6,784 nucleotides of DNA from an archaeon RBG_16_50_20 (lineage in GTDB: Archaea > Thermoproteota > Bathyarchaeia > 40CM-2-53-6): contig MEMY01000093.1 of assembly GCA_001768965.1 (NCBI GenBank), positions 1 through 6,784 on the forward strand, in the 5' to 3' direction. Made by a program: the position numbers and the translations under genes. Shown one piece after another: positions 1 through 4,872 of the stretch (position 1 is its first letter; the number at the start of each line of letters is the position of its first letter). The notes under the pieces were generated by a model that made no database searches, was not told the DNA's origin, and worked only from the letters and a program-made list of their open reading frames with translations.

Positions 1-731
1 GTCAGTGCGCCTGGTTCACGAGTGGCCAGTCCATCAGCGATCGATGTTGTGTCAGAGAGCCTAGTGATCTTCCCATTCTTGATGGATTGATACATCGAAG
101 ATGCCCTCTCCGGCTCTACTCCAATCACTCTAGTCGAGGGCTTCAGGCTCTTGATAGCTGCAGAGATTCCGGAGACGAGCCCGCCGCCTCCGATGGGCAC
201 GATTACCGTGTTTACATCGGGCAGGTCCTCGCATATCTCAAGCCCGATAGTACCTTGGCCTGCGATTACGTCTGGATCGTCGAAGGGGGGAATGAGAACA
301 GCTCGGGTGGCTCTCTGAATTTCCAGCGCCTTGTTGAATCGCTCGTCGTGGAAAAGCCCGTGCTTGACAACTATCGCGCCGTATTCCTCAATGGCTCTCA
401 CTTTTTCCTCAACAGCGTTCGTTGGGACCACAATTGTTGCAGTCGTCCCAATCATTTTTGCCATGTACGAGACGGCTAAGCCGTGATTCCCCGAAGAGGC
501 TGCGATGAGTCCGTGTTTTCGCTCGTCAATGCTCAGTTTGAGAATCTTGTTGGAAGCCCCACGGATTTTGAATACGCGAATCGGCTGGTAGGATTCAAGC
601 TTCAAATACACACGGCTGTTTGTCAGGGCACTGAGGCTGGGTGAAAAATAGAGCGGCGTTCTGTAGACAACATTGAAGATCCGGCGCCTTGCCTCCTGAA
701 TAGCAGTCAAATCAACAGGCAGATTGCTCAT
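1..731 (-). CDS. ilvA: Threonine dehydratase-like PLP enzyme (fold type II), 3' end missing
   Basis: The frame is open from an ATG at 731-729 to the window edge, giving the first 243 residues of a family usually a little over 300 long. Family members deaminate threonine or serine to 2-oxo acids with pyridoxal phosphate in the cytoplasm. Visible motifs are the PLP-lysine region RVFKIRGA (Lys55), the substrate loop SSGNHG (79-84), the phosphate-binding GGGG (181-184) and the late motif SIADGLA (230-236), all in the expected order and spacing. The residues before the lysine read PIRVFK, where classical threonine dehydratases have PTGSFK, so substrate preference may differ (serine/threonine dehydratase or a racemase-like relative). 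The ATG lies 18 bases after the stop of the membrane-protein gene on the same strand, with no clear ribosome site, suggesting co-transcription and possibly translational coupling. The family call is firm; the gene symbol is an inference. Confidence 0.85.
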   Translation of the reverse strand, partial: MSNLPVDLTAIQEARRRIFNVVYRTPLYFSPSLSALTNSRVYLKLESYQPIRVFKIRGASNKILKLSIDERKHGLIAASSGNHGLAVSYMAKMIGTTATIVVPTNAVEEKVRAIEEYGAIVVKHGLFHDERFNKALEIQRATRAVLIPPFDDPDVIAGQGTIGLEICEDLPDVNTVIVPIGGGGLVSGISAAIKSLKPSTRVIGVEPERASSMYQSIKNGKITRLSDTTSIADGLATREPGAL

Positions 732-749
732 CGGAGCGCGGCTCGTGAA

Positions 750-1169
750 TTACTTAGATCCTGGAGAAGCTTTCCCGAAATATGAGTGTATACGGGGTTG
801 CATCAGATAGTAGACTACAAGCAAGTTCACGACTAGAGAGATGATTTCGCCGATGCCAGGTCTCAGGAATAATGAGAAGATAGCGAACACTATTCCAAGT
901 AGCGCGAACGCCAGAGAAGCAACCCATGCCCAACTCATCCCGCTCCATAAACCATAGGCCAACACGAACTCTACGAGGGCAAGTACAAGAAGGACCACGG
1001 CGACGACGAACAACCTGACCGGAATTATGAGCCTCATGTGAGGAAACAGTTCGGGTAAACCAAAGCTAACGACTGTCAAGGCAATGAATCCCAGGAAGAG
1101 CAATATTCCGAGGAAGCCCTGCAGGACTGCGAGGAAAGTTACACCAGTTGGACGTTCTCGAGTGGACAT
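750..1169 (-). CDS. Small four-helix membrane protein (DUF2127-like), function unknown
   Basis: The product is 139 residues from the ATG at 1169-1167. It has four strongly hydrophobic segments at about residues 8-35, 47-74, 79-101 and 107-123, a short polar N-terminus beginning STRERPTGV, and a C-terminus ending in a conserved-looking YFGKASPGSK tail. The RPTGVT start followed by glycine-rich helices, a GLWSGMSWAW segment and a C-terminal YYL...YFGK resembles small uncharacterised prokaryotic membrane proteins of the DUF2127 type; this is from memory and moderate. A GTG at 1184-1182 would add five residues and overlap the upstream stop as GTGA, but its purine-rich stretch is only about two bases away. 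GAGG lies nine bases before the ATG, so the ATG is preferred. It sits between the 41-residue gene and the dehydratase on one strand. No enzymatic motif is visible. Confidence 0.75.
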   Translation of the reverse strand: MSTRERPTGVTFLAVLQGFLGILLFLGFIALTVVSFGLPELFPHMRLIIPVRLFVVAVVLLVLALVEFVLAYGLWSGMSWAWVASLAFALLGIVFAIFSLFLRPGIGEIISLVVNLLVVYYLMQPRIHSYFGKASPGSK

Positions 1170-1180
1170 TTGACCGAGCC

Positions 1181-1306
1181 TCACTTCCTCTGTGATTGTG
1201 AGAGTGCCTGCCTGATCTGTTCGGCCAGTTTCTTGCGTTCAGCTTCGTCTTTGGTGGATATCCATTGCAGTTTGAGATAGAAGACGTCTTTATCCTTCGA
1301 AGGCAT
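1181..1306 (-). CDS. 41-residue charged small protein, first gene of the unit
   Basis: Reading from the ATG at 1306-1304 gives a 41-residue, lysine- and glutamine-rich protein with no membrane segment or cysteine. Residues 8-17 (VFYLKLQWIS) could form a beta strand, and residues 18-36 are strongly helical (KDEAERKKLAEQIRQALSQ). The frame is open upstream to a TTG at 1363, but that codon lies inside the predicted TATA box, so the longer 60-residue form is unlikely. A GGCGGTG stretch just before the ATG can pair with 16S rRNA, although its spacing is short. Its TGA (1183-1181) abuts the start region of the membrane-protein gene, a sign of coupled translation. No family is recognised. A strand plus helix of this size could be an adaptor or regulatory peptide, but that is speculation. 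It is probably real because of the promoter spacing and operon position. Confidence 0.5.
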   Translation of the reverse strand: MPSKDKDVFYLKLQWISTKDEAERKKLAEQIRQALSQSQRK

Positions 1307-1362
1307 AGGCACCGCCTGAACATGACTTACGGATGTGTGGGGCCACAGTTCAGAAATGAACA

Positions 1363-1368
1363 ATATAA
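1363..1368 (-). promoter_or_regulatory. TATA box for the 41-residue gene, membrane protein and dehydratase
   Basis: The minus strand reads AAAGTTATATTG here. Archaeal transcription would start about 25 bases downstream, near 1340, leaving a leader of about 34 bases before the ATG at 1306. This spacing argues for the shorter start of the first gene. No experimental start is known; the call rests on sequence and spacing. Confidence 0.5.
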
Positions 1369-1382
1369 CTTTAGACTGCTAA

Positions 1383-1399
1383 TGACTTCTTTGACTTCT
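1383..1399 (-). repeat. Tandem 8-base direct repeat upstream of the TATA box
   Basis: The plus strand holds TGACTTCT twice, at 1383-1390 and 1392-1399, one base apart (period 9). On the minus strand this is AGAAGTCA twice, ending about 15 bases upstream of the TATA box at 1363-1368. That is a normal place for an archaeal activator or for a repressor blocking TBP/TFB access. No known operator is recognised. Confidence 0.35.
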
Positions 1400-1454
1400 G
1401 ATCGTCAGCACATCACGTAGCCGCGCGGTCGCACTCGAATTCGTGAAACCAGCG

Positions 1455-1745
1455 TTACTTGCCTTTTACAGTCGCCACGAACTCGTCAAGCGCTATTGTT
1501 GGGAGGGTAGTGATCTCTACTGTTCCTCTTGCTCCCAGTTCTACAGACACTTTGACGATGGTCTTGTTGTCGGGTGCTTCAACAACATTGACGAAATCGT
1601 AGGGACCTAGAGTTGCGTACTGGGACAGCACTTTTACTCCAAGCTTTTCGATTTCCTTGTTAACTTCTTGGATTCGTCCAGGTTTCTCGCGTACAGTCTT
1701 TCGACCTTCTGATGTCAGTTTGGACAACAATATGTATACAGCCAA
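1455..1745 (-). CDS. GYD-domain protein
   Basis: This 96-residue protein matches the GYD family (PF08734), small alpha/beta proteins of ferredoxin-like fold found in bacteria and archaea without an assigned reaction. It opens with a strand (AVYILLSKL), then a charged helix (about 12-35), a second strand, and the diagnostic block around residues 45-58, where TLGPYDFVNVVEAPD corresponds to the family's GxYD plus aspartate-containing strand. A helix (60-70) and GARGTVEITTLPTIALDEF follow, close to the family's usual C-terminus, so the protein is full length. The start is TTG at 1745-1743, preceded by AGGGGAT with about seven bases of spacing; an overlapping ATG two codons upstream is in another frame. 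It follows the acetyltransferase gene by 56 bases on the same strand, so the two are probably co-transcribed. Family call good; function unknown. Confidence 0.85.
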   Translation of the reverse strand: MAVYILLSKLTSEGRKTVREKPGRIQEVNKEIEKLGVKVLSQYATLGPYDFVNVVEAPDNKTIVKVSVELGARGTVEITTLPTIALDEFVATVKGK

Positions 1746-1801
1746 TCCATATCCCCTAACAGAAACTATGTGAACATTGGATTTGGACCTTTCTACGCCA
1801 C

Positions 1802-2245
1802 TCAGCTGATCACTCTACGCATCACAGCTGCGGTCTCACAAACTTCCGTGAACTCGACGGATACCTTCACCGCTTCGTCAACATCCTTACGGTCCACAAC
1901 TTGAAAACCAAGACGCTCAAAGTATGCTCCCGCATCGTCAGTCAATAGGTACAGTCTCTTGACACCCCGTGCCTTTGCAGTTCCCGTAACCGACTCAATC
2001 AAGATCCTCCCATACCCCTGACCCCTGAACCGCTGGGCAACCGCAACGGATCGAAGTAAACCACTCTTCTCATACAACTCTAATCCAGCGACGCCAAGCA
2101 ATGATCCGTTTTGATCTTCCGCGATGACAAAGTTGTCCACCCACTCGTCCACGCCAAGCTCCGGTAATCCGTTTTCTCCGAGGAAGCTCTTGATCCGTTG
2201 CAAGTCCGACTTGGTTGCCGCTCTATAGCGTGCCTGAACCGTCAT
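1802..2245 (-). CDS. GNAT-family N-acetyltransferase, ArsN2-like
   Basis: The 147-residue product has the GNAT fold, which transfers an acetyl group from acetyl-CoA to an amine. In order it shows YRAATKSDLQRI (strand and helix 1), VIAEDQNGSLLGVAGLELY (strands 2-3), LLRSVAVAQRFRGQGYGR (about 63-80, the acetyl-CoA pyrophosphate-binding motif with RGQGYG at 74-79), LYLLTDDAGAYFERLGF (98-114) and a C-terminal VSVEFTEVCETAAVM block. The overall pattern, including LRSVAVA, LYLLT..A..YF.RLGF and the final S.EF.E.C, fits the arsenic-operon-associated ArsN2 subfamily. No arsenic resistance gene is visible nearby, so the substrate is open. The ATG at 2245-2243 fits the family N-terminus; a GTG at 2275 would add ten residues but has no ribosome site. 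The downstream partner is the GYD gene. A palindrome lies upstream at 2301-2317. Confidence 0.85.
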   Translation of the reverse strand: MTVQARYRAATKSDLQRIKSFLGENGLPELGVDEWVDNFVIAEDQNGSLLGVAGLELYEKSGLLRSVAVAQRFRGQGYGRILIESVTGTAKARGVKRLYLLTDDAGAYFERLGFQVVDRKDVDEAVKVSVEFTEVCETAAVMRRVIS

Positions 2246-2300
2246 GAATACGCCACACTTTCCTTCGTTTCGCACTCAAATGAAAAGCATTCGAAATCTC

Positions 2301-2317
2301 AATCCAACTGTTGGATT
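2301..2317. promoter_or_regulatory. Perfect 8-1-8 palindrome upstream of the acetyltransferase gene
   Basis: AATCCAAC, T, GTTGGATT is a perfect inverted repeat with a one-base centre, lying 56-72 bases upstream of the ATG at 2245. The loop is too small for a good RNA hairpin and no T-tract follows, so a DNA operator for a dimeric regulator is the likelier reading. The binding protein is unknown. Confidence 0.4.
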
Positions 2318-2372
2318 CGGTTAAGAGTGCGGTCCAAGTTCAGACTAACACCTTCACGACAAATGACAATAG

Positions 2373-2378
2373 TTTATA
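2373..2378 (+). promoter_or_regulatory. TATA box (TTTATA) on the plus strand
   Basis: AATAGTTTATAGG is one of the clearest TATA-like elements in the window. Transcription would begin near 2400, so an RNA from here would carry the palindrome at 2421-2442 and, if it reads through, about 155 bases of leader before the V4R-like gene. A second, weaker element (AGATATTA at 2477-2484) would give a leader of about 47 bases and could be the main promoter instead. Confidence 0.4.
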
Positions 2379-2420
2379 GGCGACTTCTCGGAGTGAACTC
2401 AATCCTCCGACAACGATTGA

Positions 2421-2442
2421 AAGTGCTCCCCGGGGAGCACTT
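2421..2442 (+). terminator. 22-bp perfect palindrome with pyrimidine tract: terminator/attenuator or operator
   Basis: The arm AAGTGCTCCCC is followed directly by its exact reverse complement. As RNA it folds into a nine-base-pair GC-rich stem with a CCGG loop. On the plus strand it is followed by TTCTTCCTTTTCC (overlapping the arm end), the layout of an intrinsic terminator or attenuator. No plus-strand gene ends here, so the terminated transcript would be a short leader or small RNA. As DNA it is equally a strong two-fold symmetric operator. The sequence alone cannot separate these readings. Confidence 0.45.
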
Positions 2443-2554
2443 CTTCCTTTTCCACCTGTGCTGCTTTGCGAGCTAGAAGATATTAGGAACGAGTGGGGCG
2501 AGTCCGAGTTTGGAAGCCGAAACGATTGGATTCGTGTGAGGTAGTTCATTACAG

Positions 2555-3031
2555 TTGGTAGATGAACTAGTTTGGGACAAGAATACAGGAGAAATCCGAA
2601 TTCTAGGACAGCGTCACGCAGCGGTCAATATGCAAGCCTTGTGCAATCACCTTGATTCGCTGGTTGGGATCCAAGTTGCCGAGGTCATCATGCACAACCT
2701 TGAATTTCATTTAGGCAAGGAAGATGCTGCACGAATCAAAACGGAGAAAACTCACGCCAAGCTCCATGAAATAATCGAAAATCTGGCCCAGTCTAATAGA
2801 CTGTCGGGCGTTGGAGTCACCAAGGTGAGGCTGCCTGAGAATCAGCTAGAGCCCATCGAGGTTGAAGTCACAAATCCCGCCGTCACGGGTGTCTCAGGTG
2901 CCGCCAAGGCATTTATGTTCGCTTGGTGGACCGGAGCCATGACGATTCTGCTGGACAAAGAACTAGATCTGAAGAACGTAATCTATGATCAGAAAATGAA
3001 CGTAAAGAAGTGCCAAATCATCCCTAGGTGA
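2555..3031 (+). CDS. V4R (4-vinyl reductase)-like domain protein
   Basis: This 158-residue soluble protein starts at TTG 2555, the first possible start after an in-frame TGA at 2537; GTGAGGT lies about 13 bases before it, a rather long spacing. Residues 13-36 (EIRILGQRHAAVNMQALCNHLDSL), a helical middle (37-80) and the C-terminal block AFMFAWWTGAMTILLDKEL ... NVIYDQKMNVKKCQIIPR (119-158) resemble V4R domains (PF02830), where an aromatic G-x-x-x-G helix is followed by a strand and a terminal cysteine motif. Here Cys153 occupies the position of the last conserved cysteine. V4R domains are small-molecule-binding modules, known from bacteriochlorophyll vinyl reduction and from sensors of aromatic compounds; this stand-alone copy has no fused output domain. 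It is followed 68 bases later by a roadblock-like gene. The fold call is moderate; the ligand is unknown. Confidence 0.55.
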   Translation: MVDELVWDKNTGEIRILGQRHAAVNMQALCNHLDSLVGIQVAEVIMHNLEFHLGKEDAARIKTEKTHAKLHEIIENLAQSNRLSGVGVTKVRLPENQLEPIEVEVTNPAVTGVSGAAKAFMFAWWTGAMTILLDKELDLKNVIYDQKMNVKKCQIIPR

Positions 3032-3040
3032 GGCGGTTTA

Positions 3041-3053
3041 TGCGCCTTGCGCA
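3041..3053 (+). terminator. Small hairpin after the V4R-like gene
   Basis: TGCGC, CTT, GCGCA forms a five-base-pair stem with a three-base loop, ten bases after the stop of the upstream gene. There is no T-tract, so it is only a weak terminator candidate and may instead be processing or leader structure. A TATA-like GTTTATG overlaps its left side (3036-3042) and could drive the next gene. Confidence 0.2.
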
Positions 3054-3099
3054 AACAATCTAATAGACCAAGAAACACATGGGCATTTGGTGGCTCTGA

Positions 3100-3453
3100 A
3101 TGCCTGAGATATCACCGGAAGATGTCTTCGCGCTCCATCCTAAGATCAGATGGGTTGGATTAACCACCCATCAAGGAAAGGTAGTTCTCGCTAAGATGCG
3201 TCCGGGCGTTGAACGAGCCACACCCGAGAACCACGACCAGAAGTTTCTCGAACTCGGCGCAGTGATCCTCGGAGGGGTTGCTGAAGGTGACGCTGCCTTC
3301 GCGGGCAGAGTCAAATGGATAGCTGTGGACTACGAAAAATATACTGAATTGATGGTGGAGCGTGACGGCAAATACCTTGTACTGACATTCGAGCCTGACA
3401 AGAATCTGCAAACACTTCGAGAAATCATCACAGCACTAGAGACATCGAAGTGA
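3100..3453 (+). CDS. Small roadblock/LC7-like protein
   Basis: The ATG at 3100 is preceded by GGTGG about seven bases away and gives 117 residues with no signal or membrane segment. The layout is an N-terminal helix (EDVFALHPKI), a strand pair (RWVGLTTHQGKVVLAKMRPG, 17-36), a central helix (NHDQKFLELGAVILGG), two further strands (VKWIAVDYEKYTELMVERDGKYLVLTFEP) and a final amphipathic helix (LQTLREIITALE). This order, with the closing pattern DGKYLVLTF....NLQTLREII, resembles roadblock/LC7 longin-like proteins that act as adaptors with small GTPases. It also recalls lineage-specific families of Nitrososphaerota such as DUF6659. The identification is by pattern only and the function is inferred. 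It follows the V4R-like gene on the same strand and converges with the propeller gene. Confidence 0.55.
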   Translation: MPEISPEDVFALHPKIRWVGLTTHQGKVVLAKMRPGVERATPENHDQKFLELGAVILGGVAEGDAAFAGRVKWIAVDYEKYTELMVERDGKYLVLTFEPDKNLQTLREIITALETSK

Positions 3454-3522
3454 CCGTTCCTGATTGTTCACTCTGGCTTGTTATCTTCGCTCGAATAGCC
3501 GCCGGGAAATATCCGGTCAACG

Positions 3523-4452
3523 TTAACAATTGTAAGTCCGGGTCGCGGAGGACGCTAACGCAGCCATTTCAGTGCCGCTATCATTCCATGCCACGGAACT
3601 GAAGAAGAATTCGGAAGTTCTGAAGATCGGTTTGAGGGCTTTGCCATCCCATACGTATACACTGCCCTGTCCCATTCCCGGTTGCGCAGTCGCGGTTACT
3701 ATTGCAGCCAGTCGTCCCGACGGATTCCATGAGACACCGACTGGATAGACTCGCTTGTGTTCAAATTCGATTGGCGATACGGTTGTCCCATCGAATGATC
3801 CGATGTGGCCGTTGTGCCATATGACATCGTAGCCAACCGCGAGGGCGGACTTACCGTCGGGACTCCAGTCCACGCCGATAAGATCAGCCCGCCCCTCATT
3901 CACTGGACTCAGGCTGTTCCTCCTTCCGTCGAAAACGAAGAGGTTCGGCGAGGGAATGAACTCCTCTGCAAAACAGTTGGATGTCACAAGCGCCTGAGGT
4001 CTGTCTGGTCGCCAAGCTGTGCGACGAAGATTTGCCGTTCCACCGTCGATTGTCTCGACTCCCAGATCCGTGTACTTCAGTAGTGTCCCTCGGTTTCCAG
4101 CTATCAGCGCTACACTTCCATCAGAACTCCAAGAGGTCGTCCGGAGATTTTCCGGAGTTGATACATTGATTTTGTTTGGATTTCCGTCCTCATCGAGGAG
4201 GATGATTGTGCCTGCGTTTCCTACAATCATGGCCGTCCCATCGTGAGGATTAATGGAGATAGCTCGGAGATTCTGACGCGTCCCAGATTTGAATACTGAA
4301 GATTTCTCTCCTTGCACATTCACTATTCGACCTCCATCTCCAACCAGGGTAAGACTTTGCCCGCGTGTATCCCAATCAATGCCTCGAAAAATCCCCCGTA
4401 CCGGCTGAGTTCGAATCTTATTGTCCCTGTAATGGATTAGTATCGACGGCAA
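3523..4452 (-). CDS. Seven-repeat beta-propeller (WD40-like) protein, C-terminus possibly frameshifted
   Basis: The 309-residue product contains seven repeats of about 39-49 residues, each built around a W/I-x-x-D/S-G-x-x-A-hydrophobic core: FRGIDWDTRGQSLTLVG (22-38), LRAISINPHDGTAMIVG (62-78), LRTTSWSSDGSVALIAG (103-119), LRRTAWRPDRPQALVTS (142-158), LIGVDWSPDGKSALAVG (191-207), PVGVSWNPSGRLAAIVT (237-253) and SSVAWNDSGTEMAALAS (285-301). Seven such units make a closed WD40/YVTN-type propeller, normally a protein-interaction platform. No signal peptide is visible, so it is predicted cytoplasmic. The start is TTG at 4452-4450 with GAGGAG about nine bases upstream and an in-frame TAA just before. 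The last repeat stops abruptly at SSATRTYNC, while a plausible continuation lies in another frame down to 3468. No partner or ligand can be assigned. Confidence 0.75.
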   Translation of the reverse strand: MPSILIHYRDNKIRTQPVRGIFRGIDWDTRGQSLTLVGDGGRIVNVQGEKSSVFKSGTRQNLRAISINPHDGTAMIVGNAGTIILLDEDGNPNKINVSTPENLRTTSWSSDGSVALIAGNRGTLLKYTDLGVETIDGGTANLRRTAWRPDRPQALVTSNCFAEEFIPSPNLFVFDGRRNSLSPVNEGRADLIGVDWSPDGKSALAVGYDVIWHNGHIGSFDGTTVSPIEFEHKRVYPVGVSWNPSGRLAAIVTATAQPGMGQGSVYVWDGKALKPIFRTSEFFFSSVAWNDSGTEMAALASSATRTYNC

Positions 4453-4496
4453 CCGAGCAATCTCCTCAGCTTACTTCAAAAATAACTCCTGCATCC

Positions 4497-4501
4497 TATA
4501 A
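4497..4501. promoter_or_regulatory. TATA element shared by two divergent genes
   Basis: TATAA reads as TTATA on the other strand. Toward the minus strand, a start near 4473 would give the propeller gene a leader of about 20 bases that includes its GAGGAG ribosome site. Toward the plus strand, a start near 4523 would make the 113-residue gene leaderless. A second AT-rich stretch (AAAAATAAC, 4478-4486) could serve the plus-strand gene instead and leave its GAGGG in the leader. Confidence 0.4.
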
Positions 4502-4522
4502 GCAGAATTGAGGGACCACGTT

Positions 4523-4864
4523 TTGGCTAAGAGGACAGTTCGGAAGGCACAATCTGCTGCATTGTATTCTGAGCGCGCGATCAGAACTGAGCGAGACCTG
4601 CTGGATTACATTGAAGCACTAGATGAAGATGAAGGCATCCGCATTCAGGGCGATCTGAAGAATCACACTGAGGGCGGTTTCATCTTCGTAGGCGTCTACA
4701 GGGGCAGTTACTGTGTAAACATCTGCGACGAAATATGGAACTCAAAACTGCGAAAGTACCTGGCCGGCGGCAATGACGAATGGTACTACTTTGACACAGG
4801 CAAGCAGGCCTTCAATTTCGTGATGAAAGAGGCGAGGCGCCCTCTCAGAGCTTGGTTATACTAA
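4523..4864 (+). CDS. Conserved-looking 113-residue protein of unknown function
   Basis: I do not recognise a family. The start TTG at 4523 has GAGGG (4510-4514) eight bases upstream and also lies about 25 bases from a TATA element; a TTG at 4508 would add five residues but has neither. The protein has a basic N-terminus (MAKRTVRKAQ), an acidic helix (RTERDLLDYIEALDEDEG, 21-38), then a strand-rich half with alternating hydrophobics (GGFIFVGVYRGSYCVNICDEIW, 51-72), and an aromatic C-terminus (EWYYFDTGKQAFNFVMKEAR) ending in WLY. Two cysteines (64 and 68) are spaced four apart, but there is no second pair for a metal site. It is convergent with cysS, with only eight bases between the stops, and divergent from the propeller gene. 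Codon usage resembles its neighbours, so it is probably a genuine lineage-restricted gene. Confidence 0.65.
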   Translation: MAKRTVRKAQSAALYSERAIRTERDLLDYIEALDEDEGIRIQGDLKNHTEGGFIFVGVYRGSYCVNICDEIWNSKLRKYLAGGNDEWYYFDTGKQAFNFVMKEARRPLRAWLY

Positions 4865-4872
4865 CAGCACAC

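Larger units (their letters stand above)
2276..2554. other. Structured intergenic region between divergent genes
   Basis: These 279 bases separate the minus-strand acetyltransferase gene from the plus-strand V4R-like gene. They hold the palindrome at 2301-2317, a plus-strand TATA box near 2373, a six-base-pair stem-loop (TCGGAG 2388-2393 with CTCCGA 2405-2410), a 22-bp palindrome at 2421-2442 with a pyrimidine tract, and a second AT-rich element (AGATATTA, 2477-2484). TTGGATTCG occurs at both ends (2311 and 2525). No convincing protein is encoded; the minus-strand frame across 2340-2549 is low-complexity and runs through the palindrome. A leader or small RNA is possible. Confidence 0.5.

Noticed and set aside
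87..479. 130-codon plus-strand frame
   Set aside because: It is antisense to the dehydratase, whose PLP motifs lie on the other strand in the same interval.
2198..2476. 92-codon plus-strand frame
   Set aside because: It overlaps the acetyltransferase N-terminus on the opposite strand and then runs through the palindrome; composition is basic and not protein-like.
2340..2549. 69-codon minus-strand frame in the non-coding gap
   Set aside because: It is serine-rich and low in complexity, has no ribosome site, and is interrupted in character by the 22-bp palindrome; it does not look like a protein.
3805..4246. Several plus-strand frames opposite the propeller gene
   Set aside because: All are antisense shadows of a gene with seven clear repeats on the minus strand.
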